Assembly: GCA_016283945.1 (NCBI GenBank)
Contig: JAEENW010000156.1
Span: forward strand, 1-11,465
Direction of reading: 5' to 3'
DNA length: 11,465 bases
Origin: Bacillota bacterium
Lineage (GTDB): Bacteria; Bacillota; Clostridia; Peptostreptococcales; Anaerovoracaceae
The notes under the pieces are model-generated. The model was not told the DNA's origin. It did no database searches and saw nothing but the letters and a program-made list of their open reading frames with translations. Shown here one piece after another: positions 5,147-11,465 of the stretch. The position numbers were made by a program, and so were the translations under genes. Positions within the stretch are counted from its first letter, which is position 1. Every line of letters starts with the position of its first letter.

Positions 5147-6232
5147 CTACATCCTCGCGCTCTGCAGGGCGGTCCTGCGGCGGAAGCGCTCGAGCCCGAG
5201 CTCTACGATGCGGTCGATGATCTCGCTGTAGCTCACGCCGGCGCTCTGCATGAGCATGGGGAACATGCTTATGGGCGTGAAGCCGGGGATGGTGTTGATC
5301 TCGTTGATGAAGACCTCGCCGGTACCGCGGTCGACCATAAAGTCGCAGCGGGAGAAGCCCTCGCAGCCCATGGCCTTGTAGGCCTCCTCGGCGAGCCTCA
5401 GTATCCTGTCCCTGAGCTCCGGCTCGATCTTCGCCGGGATCTCGGGATGGCTGACGCCGTTCGTGTATTTGTCGTCGTAGTCGTAGAACTCCGCGCCGAC
5501 TATGATCTCACCGAGGGCGAAGGCCTTCGGCTCGTCGTTGCCCATGACGGCGACCTCGATCTCCCTGCAGTCGACGCCCTGCTCGGCGAGCAGGCGGCTG
5601 TCGAAGCGGGCGGCGAACTCTATCGCGGGCATGAGCTCTGCGGGGGTCTTGACCTTGCTGATCCCGACGGATGAGCCCATGTTTACGGGCTTGATGAACA
5701 CCGGATAGCGGAGCTCCGCGTTGATGCGCGCCTCGAGCTCGGGGCTCACCTCGCTGCTGAGGAAGGCTATGTACGGGGTCTGGGGGATGCCGACGGCGTC
5801 CATGACGCGCTTGGCGGTGATCTTGTCCATCGCCACGGCGGAGCCCGCAATGCCGCTGCCTCCGTAGGGGATGTCGGCTATCTGCAGGAGTCCCTGGACG
5901 CTGCCGTCCTCGCCGTTTACGCCGTGGAGTATTGGCAGAGCGAAGTCTATCATGTCCTTCAGCTGCCTTCCGGCGCTTCCGACTACGCTGAAGCCGAAGC
6001 GCTCCGGATCGGACGCGAGATCGGCCTCCGCCCTTGCCTGCCAGCTGCCGTCGCGCATGGCTTCGGTCGGCCCCTCGTAGAGCAGCCACTTGCCCTGCGG
6101 CGTGATGCCTATCTTGACTATATCGTACTTATCGGGGTCGGCCGCCTCGATGACGTGCGCGGCCGAGACCCTGGAGACCTCGTGCTCGGTGGACTTGCCG
6201 CCGAATATGACTCCCAATCTCATCTTTGACAT
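5147..6232 (-). CDS. ddl: D-alanine--D-alanine ligase
   Basis: A 361-aa ATP-grasp ligase joining two D-alanines for the peptidoglycan precursor (cytoplasm). The N-terminal domain shows VIFGGKSTEHEVS (8-20), whose Glu binds the first D-Ala, and HGVNGEDGSVQG (103-114). The ATP-grasp part has YGGSGIAGSAVAMDK (123-137), FIKPVNMGSSVG (179-190), the omega loop FYDYDDKY (249-256), CDFMV (296-300) and the metal-binding FINEINTIPGFT (308-319). The Tyr-Lys pair in the omega loop fits a true D-Ala-D-Ala ligase, not a VanA-type D-Ala-D-Lac enzyme. Length is normal. The ATG lies 3 bp after the trpS stop, so translation is probably coupled; a second ATG three codons on is the alternative. It is the last protein gene of the housekeeping block. 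Confidence 0.96.
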   Translation of the reverse strand: MSKMRLGVIFGGKSTEHEVSRVSAAHVIEAADPDKYDIVKIGITPQGKWLLYEGPTEAMRDGSWQARAEADLASDPERFGFSVVGSAGRQLKDMIDFALPILHGVNGEDGSVQGLLQIADIPYGGSGIAGSAVAMDKITAKRVMDAVGIPQTPYIAFLSSEVSPELEARINAELRYPVFIKPVNMGSSVGISKVKTPAELMPAIEFAARFDSRLLAEQGVDCREIEVAVMGNDEPKAFALGEIIVGAEFYDYDDKYTNGVSHPEIPAKIEPELRDRILRLAEEAYKAMGCEGFSRCDFMVDRGTGEVFINEINTIPGFTPISMFPMLMQSAGVSYSEIIDRIVELGLERFRRRTALQSARM

Positions 6233-6235
6233 TTC

Positions 6236-7216
6236 TTAGATCCCCATTCCGAGCCTGTCTCTGACTCTCTCCATGGTCTTGACTGCGATGGCGTCCGCTC
6301 TCTCCGCGCCGTCCCTGAGGCTGTCCACGAGCTCCTGGGAGTACCTGATCTCCTGGAAGCGCTCGCGTATCGGGTTCAGCGCGTTCACGGTGATCTCGAC
6401 GAGATCCTTTTTGAAGTCGCCGTAGCCATGGCCCTCGTACTGACGCTCGAGCTCCTCGATGGGCGTGCCGGAGAAGGCGCTGTAGATGCTCAGGAGGTTG
6501 CTGATGCCGGGCTTGTTCTCGATGTCGAAGCGCACGCTGCCCTCGGAATCGGTGGTCGCGCGCATGATGGCCTTCTTGATCTTGGAGGGCTCGTCGAGCA
6601 GGGAGATGCGGCTCATCTCGTTGACCGCGCTCTTGCTCATCTTGGCGGTCGGGTCGTCGAGCGCCATGATGCGGGCTCCGGTCTTGAGGAAGCGGCCGTC
6701 AGGCACGACGAAGGTCTTGCCGTAGCGGTTGTTGACGCGGATGGCGAGGTCCCTGGTGAGCTCGATGTGCTGCTTCTGGTCGTTGCCAACGGGCACGATG
6801 TCGGTGTCGTAGAGCAGAATGTCGGCAGCCATGAGCGCCGGGTAGGTCAGAAGGCCGGTCCCGACGGACTCCTGGCCGTGGCTCTTGGCCTTGAACTGGG
6901 TCATGCGGAAGAGCTCGCCGGTGTTGGAGACGCAGGTGAGTATCCAGCCGAGCTCGGCGTGGGCCGGGACCTGCGACTGGACGAAGACCACGGACTTCTT
7001 CGGATCGATGCCGATCGCGATGTAGAGCGCGGCTACGTCGAGTATGTGCTTTTTGAGCTCCTTGGGATCCTGCGGAACGGTGATCGCGTGCTCGTCAACT
7101 ATGCAGTAGAAGCACTCGTTGTCGTCCTGCAGCTCGACGAACTGCTTGAGAGCGCCGAGGTAGTTTCCGATGTGGATGTTTCCTGTGGGCTGCACGCCCG
7201 AAAAGACTCTCTTCAT
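6236..7216 (-). CDS. trpS: Tryptophan--tRNA ligase
   Basis: A 326-aa class Ic aminoacyl-tRNA synthetase that charges tRNA-Trp with tryptophan. The HIGH-type signature is PTGNIHIGN (10-18) and the second ATP motif is KMSKS (192-196). GNDQKQHIELTRDLA (144-158) is the conserved dimer/active-site helix of the family. Length is normal for the bacterial short form. The ATG has a perfect GGAGGA placed in the 10-bp gap after the gyrA stop, so the gene is read as part of the gyrase unit. No T-box leader is present in front of it, unlike many Firmicute trpS genes, so it is not controlled by uncharged tRNA at this place. Confidence 0.97.
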   Translation of the reverse strand: MKRVFSGVQPTGNIHIGNYLGALKQFVELQDDNECFYCIVDEHAITVPQDPKELKKHILDVAALYIAIGIDPKKSVVFVQSQVPAHAELGWILTCVSNTGELFRMTQFKAKSHGQESVGTGLLTYPALMAADILLYDTDIVPVGNDQKQHIELTRDLAIRVNNRYGKTFVVPDGRFLKTGARIMALDDPTAKMSKSAVNEMSRISLLDEPSKIKKAIMRATTDSEGSVRFDIENKPGISNLLSIYSAFSGTPIEELERQYEGHGYGDFKKDLVEITVNALNPIRERFQEIRYSQELVDSLRDGAERADAIAVKTMERVRDRLGMGI

Positions 7217-7226
7217 GCTGTCCTCC

Positions 7227-9773
7227 TTACTGGATCAGGCTGATCTGCTCGTCTCCGTCGTCTTCGGTTTCCCTGGCGGCCTTGCCCTTTCCCGCGGGCT
7301 TTCCTGCGGGCTCTCCGCCCTCGGGATCCTCAGCCTCCTCGCGCGGGGCTCTGGCCATGGCCACGATCTCGGTGTCGCCCTCGACCTTCATGATCTTGAC
7401 GCCCTGAGTCGTGCGCCCGAGCCTGGAGACCTCCGACGCGCTGATCCTGATGATGACGCCGTCGCTGTTGATGAGGAAGACCTCGTCGTCGTCCCTGACC
7501 GTCATGGCTCCTATGAGCTCTCCGGTCTTGTCGAACTTGGTCTTGTCGTAGGTCAGGAGGCCCTTGCCGCCCCTGGTCTGTATCCTGTACTCCTTGACGG
7601 GGGAGCGCTTGCCGTAGCCGTTCTTGGTGACGACCAGGAGCTCCTCGCTCTTCTCGGCGAGCTCCATGGAGACCACGCGGTCTCCCTTGGCGAGCTCGAT
7701 GGCCTTGACTCCGCTGGCCGCCCTGCCCATCGGGCGTACGTCCTCCTCGCTGAAGCTGATGGACTTGCCCTGAGCGGTGACGATGATGACGGTGGAGCTT
7801 CCGGTGCTCTCCTTGATGCCGACGAGCTCGTCGCCCTCCCTGAGCTTGATCGCGACGAGGCCGGTGCGCCTGTTGGTGACGAACTCGGAGATCGGGGTCT
7901 TCTTTATGAGGCCGTTCTTGGTCACGGCGATGAGGAACTTGTCCTCGTCGGAGGGCCTGTACGGGAGCACGCTCGTGATGCGCTCATGCTGCATCATGTT
8001 GAGGAAGTTGATGGCCGGAGTGCCCTTCGCGGTCCTGGCCGCCTCGGGGATCTCGTAGGCCTTTATGGTATAGACCCTGCCGCAGTTGGTGAACACGGAG
8101 AGCGTGTCGTGCGTGGAGCAGCTCACCAGATGGCGGACGAAGTCGTTCTCCCTCGTGGCCTGGCCGGTGATGCCCTTGCCGCCGCGCTTCTGGGTCTTGT
8201 AGGTGTCGGCGCTGACCCTCTTGATGTAGCCGAGGTGGGAGATCGTGACAACCACGTCTTCCTCCTCGATGAGCTCGGACTCGTCGAGCTCGCCCTCGTC
8301 GGCGATGATCTCGGTCCGGCGGTCGTCGCCCCACTTGCCGGCGATCTCGATGAGCTCGTCCCTGACCACTCCCATGAGCAGGGTCTCGTCGGCGAGCAGG
8401 CTCTTGTAGTAGGCGATCTTCTTCTGGAGATCGGCGTATTCGGCCTCGATCTTGTCGCGCTCGAGTCCCTGCAGCCTCCTCAGCTGCATGTCCAGTATTG
8501 CCTGGGCCTGGATCTGCGAGAGACCGAAGCGCTTCATCAGCCTCTCCCTGGCGTCGTCGTAGGCTTCCCTGATGGTCTTGATGACCTCGTCGATGTTGTC
8601 GAGAGCTATGATGTAACCTTCGAGTATGTGAGCCCTGGCCTCCGCCTTGGCGAGGTCGTAGCGGGTCCTCCTGGTGAGGACCTCCTTCTGGTGGGCGATG
8701 TACTCGAGCAGCGCGTCCCTGAGGGTGAGGAGCTTGGGCTTTCCGTCCACGAGGGCGATCATGATGATGCTGAAGTTGCTCTCGAGCTCGGTGTGCTTAT
8801 AGAGCCTGTTGAGCATGACCCTCGGGTTGGTGTCCTTCTTGAGGTCTATGACAACGCGGACCTCTCCCTTGGAGGACTCGTCGCGGATGTCCCTGATGCC
8901 GTCGAGCTTCTTGTCGCGCACGAGCTCGGCGATCTTGGAGATCATCACGGCCTTGTTGACGCCGTAGGGGATCTCGGTGAACACGATGGAGACCGTGCCT
9001 CTGGAGCCCTCCTCCATCGAGGCCTTGGCGCGGATCTTGACCTTGCCCTGGCCGGTGGTGTAGGCCTCGCGTATCCCGCTGCGGCCGACTATGGTCGCTC
9101 CGGTCGGGAAGTCCGGACCCTTGATGTACTTCATCAGCTCCTCGCTGCTGAGGTCAGGGTGCGAGATGAGCTGCACAGTGCCCTTTATGACCTCGCGGAG
9201 GTTGTGGGGCGGGATGGACGTGGCCATTCCTACCGCGATACCGTTGGAGCCGTTGACGAGCAGGTTCGGGAACCTGGAGGGAAGTACCGCGGGCTCCTCC
9301 TCTTCGCCGTCGTAGTTGGGGACGAAGTCGACGGTGTCCTTGTCGATGTCCCTGAGCATCTCGAGCGCGAAGGGAGCCATCCTGGCCTCGGTGTACCTGG
9401 AGGCCGCGGCGCCGTCTCCGTCCATGGAGCCGAAGTTGCCGTGCCCGTCGACGAGGGGATACCTCATGTTCCAGGGCTGCGCGAGCCTGACCATGGCGTC
9501 GTATATAGACGTGTCGCCGTGGGGGTGGAACTTTCCCATTACCTCTCCGACGATACGGGCCGACTTCTTGTGGGGCTTGTCCGGCGTGTTTCCGAGGGTG
9601 CTCATTCCGTAGAGTATCCTGCGGTGGACGGGCTTGAGTCCGTCCCTCGCGTCCGGAAGAGCTCTCGCGACTATGACGCTCATCGAGTAATCGATGTACG
9701 AGCGCTTCATCTCCTCGTATATCTCGTGCTGGAGTATCTTCTCGCCGGTGATCTCCTGCTGTTTTTCTGCCAT
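7227..9773 (-). CDS. gyrA: DNA gyrase subunit A
   Basis: An 848-aa type IIA topoisomerase subunit that breaks and rejoins DNA; with GyrB it adds negative supercoils. The N-terminal breakage-reunion domain has the active Tyr127 in AAASRYTEA. The quinolone-resistance region reads HPHGDTSIYDAM, with Thr88 and Asp92 at the places of E. coli Ser83 and Asp87; Thr is a common natural residue there. A long coiled-coil segment falls around 430-470. The GyrA box QKRGGKG (528-534) in the C-terminal beta-pinwheel marks it as gyrase and not topoisomerase IV ParC. The tail (about 808-848) is low-complexity and charged. AAGGAG lies before the ATG. The gene follows gyrB by 87 bp and precedes trpS by 10 bp. 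Confidence 0.98.
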   Translation of the reverse strand: MAEKQQEITGEKILQHEIYEEMKRSYIDYSMSVIVARALPDARDGLKPVHRRILYGMSTLGNTPDKPHKKSARIVGEVMGKFHPHGDTSIYDAMVRLAQPWNMRYPLVDGHGNFGSMDGDGAAASRYTEARMAPFALEMLRDIDKDTVDFVPNYDGEEEEPAVLPSRFPNLLVNGSNGIAVGMATSIPPHNLREVIKGTVQLISHPDLSSEELMKYIKGPDFPTGATIVGRSGIREAYTTGQGKVKIRAKASMEEGSRGTVSIVFTEIPYGVNKAVMISKIAELVRDKKLDGIRDIRDESSKGEVRVVIDLKKDTNPRVMLNRLYKHTELESNFSIIMIALVDGKPKLLTLRDALLEYIAHQKEVLTRRTRYDLAKAEARAHILEGYIIALDNIDEVIKTIREAYDDARERLMKRFGLSQIQAQAILDMQLRRLQGLERDKIEAEYADLQKKIAYYKSLLADETLLMGVVRDELIEIAGKWGDDRRTEIIADEGELDESELIEEEDVVVTISHLGYIKRVSADTYKTQKRGGKGITGQATRENDFVRHLVSCSTHDTLSVFTNCGRVYTIKAYEIPEAARTAKGTPAINFLNMMQHERITSVLPYRPSDEDKFLIAVTKNGLIKKTPISEFVTNRRTGLVAIKLREGDELVGIKESTGSSTVIIVTAQGKSISFSEEDVRPMGRAASGVKAIELAKGDRVVSMELAEKSEELLVVTKNGYGKRSPVKEYRIQTRGGKGLLTYDKTKFDKTGELIGAMTVRDDDEVFLINSDGVIIRISASEVSRLGRTTQGVKIMKVEGDTEIVAMARAPREEAEDPEGGEPAGKPAGKGKAARETEDDGDEQISLIQ

Positions 9774-9797
9774 TTCTGTTCTCCTTAAAGCTGCTCA

Positions 9798-9846
9798 GCC
9801 GCCCGGGGCGGCAGGCCTTTTAAGAGCTCCGGGATGAGCCCGGCGC
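9798..9846 (-). other. Two GC hairpins in the gyrB-gyrA gap
   Basis: The 87-bp gap holds two stable hairpins. One is a perfect 6-bp stem with a 3-base loop (9798-9803 with 9807-9812). The other is a 5-bp stem with a 5-base loop, extendable by two pairs past one mismatch (9826-9846). Neither has a T-run, so they are not full terminators. They could serve as an RNA-processing or stability point between the two coding parts. Confidence 0.4.
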
Positions 9847-9860
9847 CCTTCCTTCAAGCC

Positions 9861-11465
9861 CTATACGTCGAGCGTCGCGTACTGGGCGTTCTCCTCGATG
9901 AACTGCCTGCGGGGCGGGACCTTGTCGCCCATGAGGGTCGTGAAGATCTGGTCCGCCGCTGCGACGTCCTCGACCGTTATCTGCACCAGGGTGCGGGTCT
10001 TGGGATCCATGGTGGTCTCCCAGAGCTGGGTCGCGTCCATCTCTCCGAGTCCCTTGTAGCGCTGGATGTCGACCTTTCTGCCGGACTTGGCGTACTCGGC
10101 GAGCACCTTCTCCTGCTCCCTGTCGGAGTAGGTGTAGCGGATCTCGTTGCCGCACTTGACCCTGAAGAGCGGGGGCTGGGCCGCGTAGACGTAGCCGCCC
10201 TCGATCAGTTCGGGCATGTGCCTGAAGAAGAGCGTGAGCATCAGGGTCCTGATGTGCGCTCCGTCGACGTCCGCATCGCTCATGATGATGATCTTGTGGT
10301 ATCTGAGCTTGTCTATGTTGAACTGGTCGCCGATGCCGCAGCCGAAGGCGGTGATCATGTCCTTGATCGTGTCGGAGCTGAGCATCTTGTGCTGCGAGGC
10401 CTTCTCTACGTTGAGGATCTTGCCCCTCAGCGGGAGTATGGCCTGGGTCTTTCTGTCCCTGCCCTCCTTGGCGGAGCCGCCCGCTGAGTCTCCCTCAACG
10501 ATGAAGATCTCAGAGAGAGCAGGATCCTTCTCGGAGCAGTCGGCGAGCTTTCCGGGGAGGCTGGTGGACTCGAGGGCGCCCTTGCGGACGGTATCCCTCG
10601 CCTTGCGCGCGGCCTCTCTGGCCTTGAAGGCCCTCAGAGCCTTGTCGACTATGGCCTTGGCCTGGCTCGGGTTCTCCTCGAGGAAGGCCATGAGCTCCTC
10701 CTTGGTGACGGAGTCGGTCAGAGTCCTCATATCGGCGTTTCCGAGTTTGGTCTTGGTCTGGCCCTCGAACTGGGGATCGGTGAGCTTGACCGACACGACG
10801 GCGGTGAGGCCCTCGCGTATGTCGTCTCCGCCCATGTCGGGATCCTTCTCCTTGAGGATCTTGACCTTTCTGGCGTACTCGTTGAACACCCTGGTGAGCG
10901 CGGTCTTGAAGCCCACCTCGTGAGCGCCGCCCTCTATGGTGTGGATGTTGTTGGCGTAGGAGTAGATGTTGTCGGTGCTGTAGGAGTCGGTCCACTGCAT
11001 CGCGACCTCGACCTCGCGGTCCTTCTTGACGCTCTCGAAGTAGATGACGCTGTCGTGGATCGGGGTCTTGTTCTGGTTCTGGAAGGCAACGTACTCCCTG
11101 ATGCCGCCCTCGTAGTGATAGACCTCCTTCTTTTTCTTGGGGCCGCGCTCGTCACTGAGCGTGATCCTGATCCCCTTGTTGAGGAAGGCCATCTCCCTGA
11201 GTCTGGACTGCAGGGTGTCGAAGCTGAACTCGGTCTCGTCGAAGATCTCGGGGTCCGGCTTGAACACGGTGTGGCAGCCGGTCTTGTTTCCGCACTCGCC
11301 CACCGCGGTGACGGGGCTGGTGACCTTGCCTCTGGAGTAGGTCTGGCGCCAGATCTTGCCGTCCCTCATGCTCTCGACGGTCATGCTCTCGGAGAGCGCG
11401 TTGACGACCGAGGCGCCTACGCCGTGCAGGCCGCCGGAGACCTTGTAGCCGCCGCCGCCGAATTT
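9861..11465 (-). CDS. gyrB: DNA gyrase subunit B (N-terminal part outside the window)
   Basis: 534 residues are visible; roughly the first 100 of a typical 630-650-aa protein lie beyond the right edge. GyrB hydrolyses ATP to drive supercoiling by the GyrA2GyrB2 complex. The visible part opens in the GHKL ATPase domain with FGGGGYKVSGGLHGVGASVV, whose Gly-rich lid contacts ATP. QTKTKLGN (about 236-243) lies in the transducer. The TOPRIM domain shows EGDSAGG (about 324-330), PLRGKILNVEKA (345-356) and SDADVDGAHIRTL (396-408), giving the Mg-binding acidic residues. YKGLGEMDATQLWETTMDP near the end is the conserved C-terminal segment. The reading frame is open to the edge, so the inner ATG at 11384 is not the start. 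It leads the gyrB-gyrA-trpS-ddl series. Confidence 0.97.
   Translation of the reverse strand, partial: KFGGGGYKVSGGLHGVGASVVNALSESMTVESMRDGKIWRQTYSRGKVTSPVTAVGECGNKTGCHTVFKPDPEIFDETEFSFDTLQSRLREMAFLNKGIRITLSDERGPKKKKEVYHYEGGIREYVAFQNQNKTPIHDSVIYFESVKKDREVEVAMQWTDSYSTDNIYSYANNIHTIEGGAHEVGFKTALTRVFNEYARKVKILKEKDPDMGGDDIREGLTAVVSVKLTDPQFEGQTKTKLGNADMRTLTDSVTKEELMAFLEENPSQAKAIVDKALRAFKAREAARKARDTVRKGALESTSLPGKLADCSEKDPALSEIFIVEGDSAGGSAKEGRDRKTQAILPLRGKILNVEKASQHKMLSSDTIKDMITAFGCGIGDQFNIDKLRYHKIIIMSDADVDGAHIRTLMLTLFFRHMPELIEGGYVYAAQPPLFRVKCGNEIRYTYSDREQEKVLAEYAKSGRKVDIQRYKGLGEMDATQLWETTMDPKTRTLVQITVEDVAAADQIFTTLMGDKVPPRRQFIEENAQYATLDV

Noticed and set aside
6236..7300. T-box riboswitch in front of trpS
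   Set aside because: The gap to gyrA is only 10 bp, so there is no room for one.
7170..9788. Very long plus-strand open frame opposite gyrA
   Set aside because: It is an antisense shadow caused by GC-rich codon use in gyrA; its product is Leu/Val/Asp-rich with no known domain.

Overview
This window looks like a moderately GC-rich Clostridia-type Firmicute chromosome (possibly a gut lineage). That placement is inferred from the style of the proteins (a Gram-positive type GyrA box, a DUF6273-like protein) and the strong AGGAGG-type ribosome sites; it is not proven. Nearly everything is read from the minus strand, so the order of transcription runs from high to low coordinates.

Right part (4915-11465): a housekeeping block. 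A gyrB fragment (running off the right edge), gyrA, trpS and ddl follow each other on the minus strand with gaps of 87, 10 and 3 bp. They encode both DNA gyrase subunits, tryptophanyl-tRNA synthetase and D-alanine--D-alanine ligase. Downstream of ddl lies a tRNA-Pro(CGG) gene with its own near-consensus promoter (5052-5080), an encoded CCA end and a strong terminator (4915-4947).

Middle part (about 2500-4915): a visibly AT-richer strip that reads as a decayed mobile island at the 3' end of the tRNA gene. Next to the tRNA is the wreck of a tyrosine-recombinase gene. Only its N-terminal part is left, it carries a one-base frameshift in an A-run, its start codon seems lost, and it breaks off at a 70-bp hairpin element with a T-run. 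Further left come an unrecognised 325-aa membrane/coiled-coil protein on the plus strand (the only plus-strand gene), a perfect 14-bp-stem terminator, a fragment of a broken gene with an in-frame stop, and a DUF6273-like protein. No second attachment-site copy was found in the window.

Left part (1-2500): three minus-strand genes of host-like composition. These are a membrane-anchored XRE-family regulator with its own terminator, an intracellular trypsin-like serine protease with a good promoter directly beside that terminator, and a flavin reductase-family protein preceded by a purine-rich leader with four GACAGA copies.

I see no CRISPR array, no rRNA and no recognisable new defence system. 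The parts least explained by known families are the 325-aa orphan protein, the hairpin element at 4564-4634 and the intracellular protease.
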